This document shows, piece after piece, positions 34,458 through 47,997 of a stretch of DNA of 64,000 nucleotides (the stretch's first letter is position 1; the number at the start of each line of letters is the position of its first letter). The stretch is taken from NCBI GenBank assembly GCA_027924645.1, contig BSBN01000494.1, positions 1,560,001 to 1,624,000 of the forward strand. Direction: 5' to 3'. The stretch is from Cunninghamia lanceolata. Taxonomy: Eukaryota > Streptophyta > Pinopsida > Cupressales > Cupressaceae. Made by a program: the position numbers and the translations under genes. The notes beneath the pieces were generated by a model. That model saw nothing but the letters and a program-made list of their open reading frames with translations, did no database searches and was not told the DNA's origin.

Positions 34458-34990
34458 CAATATAATTCCCTCTATGATTTATTTAATAACTTACTACTAA
34501 AATTCACATCTATACACTTTTAAAAAGAATCCGAATCTCAACTCAAACTGCAAGTACATCTATGACAAAAATGATTTTTAAAACAATACACAATAAAACT
34601 TTAACTCTCTTTTAAATAAAATTCTAATAATAATAACATGTACTATTCTATTCTAGAATTTTAATTTCATCTATTATTTGTTTAATTAATACCATAATAA
34701 CTCAATTCACAATAAATCTATAATTTATTATTTATAAGTTAAAATCAATGTACCACAATATACTATGTTACTAAATCATAACTAAACAAATTTATATTTA
34801 AATAAGATAAAAAGAATATAACTCAATATATTTAATTCTAGAATTATAATATTATTTATCTAGCAACACCATAAAATCTGCTTTATATTAAAAAAAGATA
34901 AATTTATTTATTTAACAAACTTGCATCTACTAAAACAACTTTATTTAAATAAAATTAATTTTAAAATAATACAACTCTATCCTAATATTT

Positions 34991-35007
34991 TATGATAAAC
35001 TAATATT
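34991..35007. repeat. Target-site duplication of LINE-2 (17 bp), left copy
   Basis: TATGATAAACTAATATT, identical to 42235-42251. The uninterrupted sequence is present in the other LTRs (with an AAG variant), confirming the insertion site. Confidence 0.95.
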
Positions 35008-35308
35008 TTTTTTTTAACAAAAAAGTGGTTAAACCACTAAAATTTATTAATAAAAAGTAATTACAAAATGCCAGATTCAGAAATGGCATACCGGCAGGAA
35101 AGAATCGGCAAAGAAAACCACTGGTTGTAGCCTGAGTTTAACAAGATTATACTTAATCGACTCAAAAACATAGATCGATCCAAAAAATGACTGGAATCAT
35201 GCCAGAGAATATACAATTTTTAAAGAGAAAGTACAGAACATCTGGCATATACAAAATCCAAACAAAGAGGAAACCGCTGAAGGCAAAAAAACTTGAAGGA
35301 GATCCCCA

Positions 35309-36222
35309 TTAATCTGCTATCTCAATAACCTGCACATCTTGATCGTCGACGTGGTTATCAGCCTCTGCAAGTTGAGGAGGAGGTGGCAGAGGAGGAGGCA
35401 CATAATTTAACAGAAATAGCAAAGCATTAAACACTTCCAAAGCCTTGTCTGCCAATTGAGGGCCCAATTCCTGCCTATGACAATGAATGGAATTGTGGAA
35501 GGAGATGATATAGTTGTTACGAAGACCATGCGAAAAAGCATTGAAAAGGCAGTGTAAACCAGGCGTACGAAATAAACATCTGCAGTCAAACAACCCTCCA
35601 ACAGGGGTAGACCATTCATGCACATCATAATCAACTAAAGCAGAATTAAAAATGTTGACAGAAAAATGCACATTCTGAATAAAAATTAGCCCCAAATCCC
35701 TTACCCTGTCGCCAGATTGCAAAAGATCCATTGCATTGGACAAAAAATGGGAAGCAACCTAAGAGGGATAAATAGCAACTGGAGCGTAAAGAGCTGGTAA
35801 ATTACAGACCTGGAGAATAGCAGTACCCACCGATGCCTCATAAACCTAGAAAACTTCCTGCAATGCATTAGAAGTAAAACAGCCAAGTAGGGGACGTTCC
35901 CAATTCCGAATTGGCTAAGAGATTCTAGTATTCCAGCAAATAGAACCCATAGAAATCTACAAAATTCTGCTATAAAATAGAAGACAAGATTCACAGCTAC
36001 TAAAGCAAAGAGCAGAACCTTATACCGAGAAGGTTAGAGAACATGAAACAAGAACAGCTGCAGCAACAAAGAACAAAAATGAAACCAAAATAAATGTGAA
36101 AGATGCTTCGCATAACTCATAAATGATAGAAAATAGTGAAATGCCAATTCCCTTGTGCGAGGTCTGCCAGCCATCTTAAGGAGTAAGCAACAAGGTACAA
36201 TCCGCCTTTCAAAACAATTCAC
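35309..36222 (-). pseudogene. LINE-2 ORF3, unknown protein, broken
   Basis: Counterpart of LINE-1 ORF3. The C-terminal 144 codons (35743-35309) are open: SNAMDLLQSGDRV, a Cys/His-containing middle with HCLFNAFSHGLRNN, then PPPLPPPPQ and an acidic DNHVDDQD tail. Further upstream in the same frame are YPS-stop and PIRNWERPLLG, which match YPS-stop and PISKWESAFIG of LINE-1. The N-terminal part (36222-35994) lies in another frame and is hydrophobic (HLFWFHFCSLLLQLFLF). No family recognised. Confidence 0.55.
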
Positions 36223-36318
36223 AACACTTAAAACAACGTCAGCTAAGCATCACGTAAAGCCATAAAATAAAGCTAAAGATTAGTGTAAAATCTAAAAATT
36301 GAACCGAAATATCATAAC

Positions 36319-39300
36319 TTAATCAATTGAATCCTTGGCCAAAATATAACTTATACCGGGGATCTGAAGAAGAGAGTCGAAAGTCCATTTGATAGCGCTT
36401 TCATCAAAATTAAAAGCAATATTAGCTAAAAAATTAGCTAAAAGATTACCTTCTCGATAAGTATGCCTTATCTGAAATGAGTGAAACCTATTTAATAGAT
36501 CTCTGCCAGACTTAAGAATATATTCTATTTTCCAACTCGGAGAAGAGTTATTGGAGAAGGCTGAAACAATATTCAATGAATCCCCTTCCACAATGATGTT
36601 AGTAAAAACATATTTTAATGCTAAATTCAAGCCTGCTATTAGAGCCAAGGCCTCAGCCTCATTATTTGTTAATGTACGAAGTTTAATTGACAAAGCTCTA
36701 AGAATTGTTCCATGATGATTTTGAATAACACAACCAGCACTGGAGATTCCTGGATTACCTCTGCTCGCACCATCAAAATTAAGCTTGACAAAGGATTCAG
36801 TGGGAGGGATCCATTTGATAACAGAATGATCAATCAAAGCTTCAGACTTGAAGCAAGAATTATCAGGCACCTTTAACTACTTCCAATTTTGCAAAATCAA
36901 ATCATCCCAACATGTAAAAATAAGAGAACCTGCATTCTTAGATAACAAAGATGCTAAAATTACTTCTGAAATAGTTGTTTCAACTTTGCCCAACACAATA
37001 TGAAGTGGGTTACTTACTTTTTTAAATATTCTACTATTTCTTTCTAACCAAAGAGACCAGATGACAATGCTTGGTGAAACAATCCACAAAGCAGAAAAAG
37101 TAGACTTCGAGAATAGTATAGGCCAACTTTGAAAGACTTGTAGTAAAGAACAAGGAAGAGAACCCGACCAGTTCAGTCTAGAAATAAGCCAAAACCAAAC
37201 CTGTGAAGAGAAAGCACAATTCAATAAAAGATGATCTACTGATTCCTCCACTTCCTGACAAAGGGGGCATAAGAAGGGATTTGCAACCCCAAACTTAACT
37301 AATCTATCACTAGTAAGGATTCAAGAATGCAATGCTAAACATGAAAAAGCTCCTGCTTTGGGTAGACATGAATCACTCCAGCAAAGCTTATAAGGCCAAG
37401 AAAGATGTGTATTAGAATCCTTACTAGTGATACTTAGGTAACCTTGTTTAACTGTGTAATGACCTAATTTCGAAGGAGCCTAGACTAATTTATCCTTTTC
37501 ACCTGAGATAAATAGTCTGTGATCCTTCAAAATATTCTTAAGAAGAATCTTTTGCTCTTTAGGAACCAAGAACTCATCAAAATTTTTCCATTTTACTGAA
37601 TTAAATGCTGAGTTAGGATTAATTTCATAATAATCTTTAACTTTTGTTCCCCAAACCTGACATAACAAAGACTTAATCTCATGAAGACCTTCTATTTTAA
37701 CTAAAGGGGGATGATTATTCCAAGAATCATCCCAAAAAAGGGCAGAACTTCCATCGTGAATGACCCAAGATAAATAAGAAGAAATAACGTCTCGACAATG
37801 AATCAAAAAATTCCACATGTGAGAACCTGCCTTTGGATTTCGAAGAGTAAATAATCTTTCAGGATTAAAGGAATCTAGATACTTGGCATACATTATTTTA
37901 CCCCTTTTAGAAGTTGATTTTTCATACAAATTCCAAACAAGTTTAGCTCCGAGAGCTTTATTTTGAGCTGCAATATTATGAATGCCAGCTCCCCCAAATT
38001 GTTTTGGGATGCATATTTTATCCCAAGAAAGGAGTGGAATCTTTTGCCCATGTAAATTAGTGCCATTCCAAAGGAATTTCCGTAACATGTTCACAAAAAA
38101 GGTAAGAATAGTTTTTGGGACCTTTAAAACCGATAGTAAATAAACTGGAATCGCTGATAAAACTATTTTAATCATCAAAAGTTTACCTGCCAAAGTAAGC
38201 CATTTGCCCTTCCAGCAAGATATTTTAGCTTTTATACTTGATAGAAGCTTATCCCAGAACATGGTTTTAATCGAACCTGAGAAAAGAGGGATTCCTAGAT
38301 ACCTTGAAGGCAAAGTGTCAATTTGAAAACCAAGATACTTAGCTATCCTACTTTGCACCAATTCAGAAGAGAAGAAGAAGAAAATTTTAGATTTGCTATA
38401 GTTCACTTTTTGACCAGATACCAAACAATATTTAGAAATGACTTCCTTCAAAACTCTAGCTTCTTCCATCATAGGTTGCCCAAACAGTAAGGTATCATCT
38501 GCAAAAAAAGCATGCGTGATAGAAAAAGGAATTCTAGGAATATTAATCCCTCTCCAATAGCCCAAAGTATTCTGACTCAGAATTAGTCTACTCAACCCTT
38601 TAGCCATTAAAACAAAAAGAAAAGGGGAAAGAGGGTCTCCCTGTCATATACCTTGAGAAGATTTAAAAAATTCAGATTGCGTGCCATTAATCAATACTGA
38701 AAAACTGACACCAGTAATACAAGATTGGATCCATTTACACTATTTAGAAGAAAAACCAAACTTGAGGAGTACTTTGAATAAAAAAATCCCAGGACACTCT
38801 ATCATAAGCTTTTAGCATATCTAGCTTAATCAACATTGCAGGAAGTTTGTGTTGATGAATTGAATGAATTACCTCATGAGCAATCAAAGCACCTTCTGAA
38901 GTTTCCTTGCTTGGGACAAAACCTCCTTGTTCATCAGAAACAATTTTTGGAATTAGTGAAGCTAGTCTTAACGTTATTGCTTTGGAAATGATCTTATAAA
39001 AGGTATTACATAATGAAATGGGTCTGAAATCAGCAAAGGAGGAAGGAGAAGTGATTTTAGGAATCAAAGCAATTAAAGTTGAATTAATCTCTCTCAGAAC
39101 AGTTCTATTTCTCTGAGCTTCTTCTATAGGCAGCCAAAAATCCTTGCCCACAAATTCCCAACATTTTTGAAAGAAAAGAGGAGTAAAACCATCTGGGCCA
39201 AGAGATTTATCTAGTTCTAAGGAGAAGATTACTGCCTTAACTTCTTCCATGGTAAACTTTTTCATCAATTCCAAATTATCTGCAGGGGAAATCAGATTAG

Positions 39301-40591
39301 GAATATGATCCAGAACTTCAGAAATAGTTGTACTAGGGATCTGAATTAGATCTTTAGAGAGTAGCTTCTGAAAAAAGTTAATTCCTTCTTTTTGAATGAG
39401 AGAGTCATCATGTAAAATGTTACCCATAGAATCTTTGATGAAGGAAATAGAATTTCTGTGCCTTCTTAACATGGTCGAGACATGAAAAAACTTAGTATTT
39501 CGATCCCCTTCCTTTAGCCATACTTCCCTGGATTTCTATTTCCAAAAGATTTCTTCTTGAGATAAAATTTCCTCTAATTGTGATTGTAGCATTTTTATAT
39601 TTTCAAAAGATACATTATCCATGCCATTAGAAATAATTGCTTCATTTAACTATTGTAACTGAAGTTGTAGAGTTGCTTTTTGTGAGAAAATGTTACCAAA
39701 AGAGGATTTATTCCAATCCATAATTTTTTTCTTTATATATTTTAAATGTTCATTAACCTAATACATACGTGAACCATTTACAAAAGGAGCATTCTTCCAC
39801 CAGGATTCCAATAGGGATAAGAATTTTTTATCTCTAAACCACATAGCTTGGAATTTGAATGAGGGCCTAATATTTTTTTCCTCGAGAGTGACACCAAGTT
39901 GAATAGAAATAGGAAAATGATCTGAAGCTGTAAAAGGAATAATAGAAGTACTAGAAATATTTGCCTCAAGACACCATTCAAGAGAAAAAAGAAACCTATC
40001 CAATCTTTCTGCTATATTTAAAAAGCCTTTCCTCCTATTTGACCAAGTGAAGTTCCCATTGAGTAGCGGGCTATCCAGTAACTTATTATACGATATGAAC
40101 CCCTTGAAATTTTTGATTACCCTCTGGGGTGGGGAGATTCCACCCAACTTTTCTGACAGACAAGATAAAGCATTAAAATCCCCCCCTAAAATAACTTTCT
40201 CTCCAGACAATTGCTCTAGAAGTGCTGTTAGAGTGTCCCAACACTATTTTTTTTCTCTAGTTGCAGTAGGGCCATAGATATTAAATAACCAAAAATTAAA
40301 AGAAGAAGATGTAATCCTAACCAACAGAAAATTTGGAACAAAGCAAATTGATTCTACTACACACACTGTACTATCCCAGAGAACAACCAGCCCGCCTGAG
40401 GCTCCTTGAAAGGGAGAGTGAATATACTTCCATTTCAACCAGCTAGGGAAAATTCTATCAGCTTGAGAGGTTGATAATTTTGACTCTTGTAGCATGACAA
40501 TAGCCACACCTGAAGAATCTAGCTGATGCTTTATCAAGCGTCTTTTGTTAGGGGCATTAATGCCCCTAACATTCCAAGAAAGGAGCTTCAT
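36319..40591 (-). pseudogene. LINE-2 ORF2: AP endonuclease, reverse transcriptase, zinc knuckle, RNase H (nearly intact)
   Basis: The ATG at 40591 overlaps the ORF1 stop. Endonuclease: MKLLSWNVRGINAPNKRRL, ILLQESKL-like and GGDFNAL, SDHFPI. RT: LDKSLGPDGFTPLFFQKC, IKLDMLKAYDRVSWDF, QGDPLSPFLF and FADDTLLFG (about 38500). Then TLPSRYLGIPL, WDDSW, the zinc knuckle CPLCQEVEESVDHLLLNC (about 37270-37210), and RNase H with LNFDGASRGNPG, NNEAEALAL, VEGDSLN and REGNLLANFLANI (36870-36319). Damage: TAG/TGA stops at 40244, 39758, near 39650, 39540, 38740, 38645, 37480, 37320 and 36874, and a T-run +1 insertion at 38780-38786 that shifts the RT frame. All catalytic motifs remain. Confidence 0.92.
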
Positions 40592-42147
40592 TGCTCGCGG
40601 GGAGAGTTCCTTACTCTCCCCGATCTCAAACATGTTTCCAGAGTAGCTTGTAGGCCTGCTTTTATTTCTTCTTGCATTTTAAATGATTTTGATTTATGTC
40701 CTCTCTTAGAGGGAGAGAGAGAACTCTGTTTGGTAGGTGAGTCCTGACTCAAAGATTGAGAAATGGATAGTTTGGAAGAAAAATCAAAAACCTCACTATT
40801 GTCTCCTAAAAAAGTAGATTGCTCTACCTTCCCCTGGCTAAAGCAACTCTCAGGATCGACACCAGGGATAGAGTTATTTAAATGAAGTGAACTATCAACA
40901 ATAGAACTTGGCTTTTCTGCTATTACCTCATCCGCCAATTCATCAATAAGATTAGAAGCAACATTACGAATAGTTTTTTCAACAAAAGCTTGTGCTTCCT
41001 CTTTAGTAAAAGGAAATCCATCCAATTCTAAATCAGGCAGTTCATTTACTAAGTCCCTAGAGCAATTTGCCTCAGAGTTAAAGGAATTAAGCAGACTTTT
41101 CTTAATTTTATCACTAGGAAAAGCAGGAGTTTCAATATCGTCAGGGTTACCAATTACAAATTCAAAAGAACAGTCATCCTCTAACCCTGCAGCAGTCTGA
41201 AGAGCTTCTTCAGAAACAGAGGAGTTGACAAAATGATTTAGAGATGCTTCCCCTATATTAACAAAGTCTAAATTCTCCTTGGCATACGAAGCTTCTTCAG
41301 ATTCGTCACAAGATTTACTTGAATGCAGTATTTCCTCTTTATCAATAGCCATAGGGTTTTCAGAGATAATTACTTGTTTCCAATTTCCAAATTTAGAGTG
41401 GAACTCAATAAATTTGGGAAAAGGGAACGAAGTATTGAGGACTAATGAAAACCTAATTGGCGGATCTGGCTTTTGAAAAGAGGACAAATCATGCTTAATG
41501 AAGAATCCCAATTGCTTAGCACAAAATTTAATAATGGAGAAATCCCTATATTCTAGAGGTAAATTCAGCAAAGAGATCCAAAAAGGAACAAAGTTCATAT
41601 TAGCTTTAACCGGGTCAAAGTTTGGTTCCCATTTTTGGAGACAAATCCCTTTGCCACAATAAAACCACAATTTTTGACTAAGGGTTTCATCACGAAAACC
41701 CCCATTATGAAAAACCACTGTAAAAACACATAAATCTTTATTCAAGAAGAAGACATCCGAAACCCCTTTCCATGTAACCCTAACCCATGTAAGAAATTTA
41801 TCAAAATTAAATGTAGGGTTCCAAACTTTACCAATAAGGGCTCGGGATGTAAGATCTTGCACAGAAGGATTGACCATATCCTCCGGGATGTCAATGTTTA
41901 CAATGTCCATGGAAGCCCTTTCCTCCTGAGCAGGACCATCATCAACATGATTCTGGATAGCTTTAACTAATTTTTCCCTCCAAACCTGACGAACTCCAGA
42001 ACCTGGGTGCGTTGAAGCGAAATGAAACTAATGGCCATTAAGTCTACCGGCATACCTAAGGTTTTGGTAACGAGGAGGGTCAGAACGCACTAGAAAACTT
42101 CTTTGTCGAACATAACAAAAAATCCTCTTGAAACCATCTGCGCGCAT
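40588..42147 (-). pseudogene. LINE-2 ORF1, DUF4283-like RNA-binding protein (one stop)
   Basis: The frame from the ATG at 42147 runs MRADGFKRIFCYVRQR and RYQNLRYAGRL, meets a single TAG (42028-42030), and is then open for 440 codons from 41910. The core has WKGVSDVFFLNKDLCVF, KLWFYCGKG, WEPNFDP and LLNLPLEYRDFS, the pattern of plant LINE/gag DUF4283 domains. The C-terminal half is acidic and serine-rich, and the last 40 residues are basic (SPSKRGHKSKS, RSGRVRNS). The stop TGA (40590-40588) overlaps the ORF2 start as ATGA, suggesting reinitiation. It is not certain whether 42147 or an in-frame codon further upstream is the real start. Confidence 0.85.
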
Positions 42148-42234
42148 AGTCCGGATAAAAGGGACACCTCTGTGCCCTAAGTGCCTCAAAAAACAAGCTT
42201 TCTTGCAAAGACAAAGGTCTTCGTGTGAAGACCC

Positions 42235-42251
42235 TATGATAAACTAATATT
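42235..42251. repeat. Target-site duplication of LINE-2 (17 bp), right copy
   Basis: Identical to 34991-35007. Confidence 0.95.
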
Positions 42252-42504
42252 ATCTTATCACTATTGCCTTTTAATGAGTTTGATAAAAAAAGTAAGTCAA
42301 ATTAACAATTTTAATAAATCAAAACTAGAAGAAAAACACAAAGCAAGATTTATGAGTTGATCAAGGACTTTCAAAAATAGAAGTTTTACTAATTCATAGC
42401 CTACAATTGCATACATTCAAAAAAACTTATTTATTAAATATTCTTACATTTACTAATTCAATTCCATTCTTCATAGAGGCATTTATTCTAAAGAGTAAAA
42501 TATT

Positions 42505-42508
<4 letters not shown>

Positions 42509-42584
<76 letters not shown>
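42509..42584. repeat. (TA)n microsatellite in LTR B
   Basis: About 38 TA units. The equivalent site in LTR C is at 47938-47994, and in LTR D it is only a few units (near 53204). Confidence 0.95.
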
Positions 42585-42586
<2 letters not shown>

Positions 42587-45025
42587 TTTATGCAAGTTAA
42601 CTAAACCTTCATGGAGTTTTTTTTATTAGAAACATTTTAAATAAATTTACTTGCCTATCCTTCTATTTAAATGGACTCTTGTTTTAACTTCATTATGAGG
42701 AAAGAACATTAATAATATAATTTTATTTAGGATTCTTTAATCCAGAGAGGTGAAATTGAAGGAAGACTTATGACGTTTTGAACAAACAAATGAGAATGGT
42801 CTTCCAGAAGAAAGCCATGACAATACAGATTTAAGAGAAAAAGGATGAATCCATAATATAAATTTGGAGAGATTCCAATGCAAGAGAGAGTAGGAAATTT
42901 ACAGAGGGACAAAAGGCCCACAAAAATGTCTGGTAGAGGAGCAGTTATTTGAAGATTCAGGAAGAAATCTGACCTCAAGAAGTACTGGATACAGGCAAGA
43001 ACCAATTTTAATATCTTTTATTATTATTATTATTATTTTAATAATTTTAATTTTGTACTAAAGGAGGTTTGTTTTTAGAAAAAAAAAAGAGATTGGTTTA
43101 CCTGAAGAAAGCCATGAAAGAAAAAGGGCAATACAGATTTTAGAGTGGTGAATGAAACCATTTTTAGAGATTCAAGAGTTTGACAGAAAAACTAGTGATT
43201 TTCAATTTGTTTGGAATTAGGAAACGAAGAAAAGAAAACTCCAAGAAGAATGATCCCCAGGCAAGATACAAATTTAATATGTTTTTTTCTTAGAGGCTGC
43301 TCAAGCCCTTCATGCTATACAGTCAAATAAAAGCTTGCAAGAAAGATTCAAATTTAAGCCAAAAGAAAATGCAGAGAGGGCAGGGATAGGGTCGTACGAC
43401 AGCTTCGGCAAAGGTTCAAAAATTTATTTTTATCTTATTTTTAAAAAAGTTCACAGTTTTTAAAAAAATTCTAATTTCTGGCAATGAATTGTATTGTGTA
43501 AATGCTAGATAAGCAGTATAATGGTATTGAGAGTAGCAAGATAGGTAATGATAGAGAAAGAAATTTGAATAGAGCAAATTCTTACAAACTTCAGTCGACC
43601 AATAACTATCATGCTCAAGGTTACAGAAAACTTTATTTTTAGATGGTGATAGGAAGATGAGAATTCTACTGAATTCAAGAAATTCAATATAGAACATAAA
43701 CTAATTTTTATGAAATTTGCACAAAAATACAAGCATACCCAAAATTTCAATCCCAGGGTTTAAAATTTCTTTATCTCTCAACTTCTTCAGCTTCTCGTAA
43801 CAATTTATCCAAATTTCTCTCTCCCTTTCTCAAAATGACTTTCCTCAATATAACCCCCCATAAATAAAAATAGGCAAACTCCATTAATTTTTCACTACTA
43901 GAATCCCTTTCAAAATCCCACTAACTCTCAAAAAAAGAAAACAATTAATTTTCACCTTCCAGAGAGATTCTCCAAGTCAGGAATCACATATGCTGACTAA
44001 TATTATTTTACTAATTACCATATACTATTTTAACCATAATAATTACTTATGACTCATATTCTAATAAAAGCATTAAAATAATGAATTTAAACTATATTAA
44101 AATAATATTCCTAATCTCACATTGCTAAATAATGACTAATAAATAATATTATAACTAACTTATTAATTAATAAAATCTTTCCCATAAAACTAAATACAAT
44201 TTCAGCAATAAAATAATACCATTCACTTATGACAAATGTCAATACGATTTAATTATTAAAGATATTACTTTAATTCATAGTTAAAATATTTTTCATTATT
44301 TCTCAATTTACAATTTTAATTAATAGTTACATAAATATCACTATATCAAGCCTATTATTACTATTATATCATTGATTAATGTGTTACCAAAATACACATA
44401 GGCTTAACTAAACAAAACCTGACAATAACTCCATATACCACATGACGACCAACATCTTGAACCAAGGACCAAAGGGTGACACCTCGACTCACGGTCACAA
44501 ATTGAAGACTGAAAATAGCCTAGGGAAAACTTCATATTATCTTCTATCAATGTTATCCATTGGTGCAAGCACCCACTCAGACCTACTAAGTTAGCTGGAG
44601 TCGAGGCTCGGTACCTACAACTTGCATCAAGATGATAGCTTTTATACAACATATGCATATATATCAAACACACAGAGTCAGGGAATTGTAGCATAATAGG
44701 GTGCTCAAAATGAGTAATACTACACTATCCCTGCTAACAAGCATAACAATAAACACAAACATCTCTAATCAAACAACATTAAATCCATATAGCATAGTAA
44801 CATTATTCTGCATAATTAATTAACTGTCAACTAACCATGTCACAACATAAACTGTAATAACAATAATATCATCATAACACATGTCAATAACCACATTAGT
44901 TAACCATAGTCCATCATGAACATAATAAGTATAAACCATAAATCTAACCACTCAAATGTCTCAAAATTGTCTAAAAGCAATGGAAAACTATCAACTGACA
45001 CAAGCCAAAATTGAGGGGCATTACA

Positions 45026-45260
45026 TCCTCCCCACCTAGCATCAGTCTTACTCCTAGAAACCTACAACAAGATAAAGATAGGCATCTTGGATCTTGACCT
45101 AGGCATCTTCATATACAAACATACCTCTGAGGGACAACTTCAAAGCAAGAACTACTTAAAAGAAAAAGAATTTTAATCTACAAGAGTTTAAGCACTAGGT
45201 TACATAATGGGCTCAATATTAACTAGAGTACCCAGTATTCAAACCTGACTTTGATACAAA
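45026..45260 (-). mobile_element. Internal domain between LTR C (5') and LTR B (3')
   Basis: 235 bp with a decayed polypurine tract at 45026 and a primer-binding site at 45242-45258 that has three differences from the tRNA-iMet complement. It is otherwise colinear with 25177-25410. Confidence 0.8.
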
Positions 45261-45875
45261 TGTGATGCCTCATCATGCAACCCTAGAGTGTTAGACTAAC
45301 AAGTGCAAAGTTTTACCAAATTTTTTTAAAGCAATAAATGCATAATTCAGAAGATAACATTACATTATTGACAACATTCTACAAGTTGTACAACTAACAC
45401 CTCTAGGGAACATAACTGCACCAAATAATCAAGAAACAATAACAATACAAGTGATATACATTATAATACAATAGAAGAGGCTTTACATCATTAATTTGTA
45501 GAGATAAACAGTTACAAAGGTTCAAATACAAGATTACATGACCGATCACATCGGTTTACAATATACAACAATATAATACAATACTAAAATTATAATATAA
45601 CTCTTGAGGATGGAAGTACAAGTCTGAAATTGGAGAATCATCTATAGTGATCACGAGTCAGATCAACCAAAAATAACTAATGGATTAAGCTCTTCCACCC
45701 AACCATATGGAACCCTGAGGTCCACCCCTCCAAGTTAAGAGATAACAATGAGGTTCCACTAAGTCAAAGGATACAAGCAAACAATTACAGATTTGACATA
45801 GACAACTGAGATTATCAAGACTACACAAATCAACAAGATAACTCAAATCATCTGGAAAAGATAGCACCCCTCAAA

Positions 45876-46062
45876 ACAAGAGAAATCATTAAGACAAGTC
45901 AAATCATCAAGATAAGACAAATCATTAAGACAAGTAAATTCATCAAGATAAGACAAATCATTAAGACAAGTCAAATCATCAATATAAGACAAATCATTAA
46001 GAAAATTCAATTCATTAAGATAAGAAAAATTATTAAGACAAGTCAAATCATCAAGATAAGAC
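45876..46062. repeat. 18/36-bp minisatellite (LTR C)
   Basis: About ten 18-bp units. The minus frame reads as repeated CLNDLSYLDDLT-type peptide. Confidence 0.85.
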
Positions 46063-46968
46063 AATACTCCAGAGGCTACAACAAGAGATAAAAATGAAGT
46101 AACTAAACTCTAGTAGGGACAGTGTCATCGCATGGTCCTAGCATGGGTTTTCCTATCTATCTCTCACTAGAAACCGGCCCCCATCTATAGGTACTGACTT
46201 GATACGGTGACACATGTGAAGCTGACACATCCTCTCATGGAGACAAGGAGGTCAACCTTGCCAATCAGGCCTTCTCATCCCATTTTTAGCCTATGAAAGC
46301 ACTCAAGGCATGGGTGAGGCATCATACTTATTTTGTTATGTGAATTACCACCCAACCCACCTAGATCAATTATTAAGTTATCACTTGATTACAACTTCCA
46401 TGGGGTTATCCAGGAAACTAGTTTGGGCACCGGCCCCACCATGAAATCCACTCTCCTACATACAATTAGCAAGCCTTAACTATCACCCATAAACCAATAA
46501 CATTCATGGATAAGGGATTGAAAGACATCAAACTTTTCACAAACCAAAACATTACATAGATCATTTTAAATACAAACTCTCAACCACGAAAGTTTCTCCT
46601 GTCCATTTCAAAATCCCAAATCAGATAAAACATTTAATCAACAATTTTCAAATTCAAAACAATAATCTTTTTCAATCTACATCATGACCTCATACCAAAA
46701 GACACATCACCAAAACATCCTTTCCACAATATCACAATGAATTCAAGGTAACAAGCCTCTGGAGCTAAAAAGATATTAACACAAATACCAATAAACAACT
46801 AATCAAAACATGACGTTTAACAACCTTGACCTCTCACAAAACTAACATGATCACCATTACATTAGGATAGTAAAAAACATAACAGCAAGACTCAAAACCA
46901 AATTAAATGCAATGGCCCAATTGCATCGTTGATACACATCAATTTAAAATTAGCAATAAACAATCAAA

Positions 46969-46969
<1 letters not shown>

Positions 46970-47029
<60 letters not shown>
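46970..47029. repeat. (TA)n microsatellite in LTR C
   Basis: Same locus as the 350-bp expansion at 21337-21683 of LTR A. Confidence 0.95.
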
Positions 47030-47030
<1 letters not shown>

Positions 47031-47933
47031 TTCAACACTTTTCAAACTATTTAAAATGGATTCAATATAAGACTTTACATCTCTCTTTTTAGTTAAATCA
47101 TAAACTTACTAAAGATAACAATATAATTCCCTCTATGATTTATTTAATAACTTACTACTAAAATTCACATCTATATACTTTTAAAAAGAATCCCAATCTC
47201 AACTCAAACTGCAAGTACATCTATGACTAAAATAATTTTTAAAACAATACACAATGAAATTTTAACGCTTTTAAATAAAATTCTAATAATAATAACATAT
47301 ACTATTCTATTCTAGAATTTTAATTTCATCTATTATTTGTTTAATCAATACCATAATAACTCAATTCTAAATAGATCTTTAATTTATTATTTATTAATTA
47401 AAATCAATGTACCACAAGATAATATGTTACTAAATCATAACTAAATAAATTTATATTTAAATAAGATAAAAAATTTATAACTTAATATATTTAATTCTAG
47501 AATTATAATATTATTTATCTAGCATCACCATAAAATCTACTTTATATTAAAAAAACAGCAAATTTGTTTATTTAACAAACTTCCATCTATTAAAGCAACT
47601 TTTTTTAAATAAAATTAATTTCAAAATAATACAACTCTATCCTAATATTTTAAGATAAACTAATATTATCTTATCACTATTGCCTTTTAATGAGTTTGAT
47701 AAAAAAAGTAAGTCAAATTAACAATTTTAATAAATCAAAACTAAAAAAAACACAAAACAAGATTTATGAGTTGATCAAGGAGTTTCAAAAATAGAAGTTT
47801 TGCTCATTCTTAGGATACAATTGCATACATTCAAAAAAATTTATTTATTAAATATTCTTACATTTACTAATTCAATTCTATTTTTTATAGGGGCATTTAT
47901 TCTAAAGAATAAAATATTACAAATTTATCCCAT

Positions 47934-47937
<4 letters not shown>

Positions 47938-47994
<57 letters not shown>
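47938..47994. repeat. (TA)n microsatellite in LTR C, second locus
   Basis: Corresponds to 42509-42584 in LTR B. Confidence 0.95.

Positions 47995-47997
<3 letters not shown>

Larger units (their letters stand above)
35008..42234 (-). mobile_element. LINE-2: L1-clade retrotransposon, full length, minus strand
   Basis: 7227 bp between exact 17-bp target duplications. On the minus strand: 5' leader from 42234, ORF1, ORF2 overlapping it by ATGA, ORF3, the terminal hairpin (AGTGG...CCACT at 35024-35038) and poly(A) (poly-T on plus near 35006-35015). Damage is modest: one TAG in ORF1, and about ten stops plus one +1 homopolymer frameshift in ORF2. It is better preserved than LINE-1 and probably the younger insertion. 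Confidence 0.95.
25411..45025 (-). mobile_element. Array LTR B, split by two LINE insertions
   Basis: LTR segments 25411-27272, 34458-35007 and 42235-45025 join into one LTR of ~5.2 kb. Their order matches LTR A, C and D. Interruptions are LINE-1 (+) and LINE-2 (-). It carries its own minisatellite (25980-26206) and a TA microsatellite (42509-42584). Confidence 0.82.
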
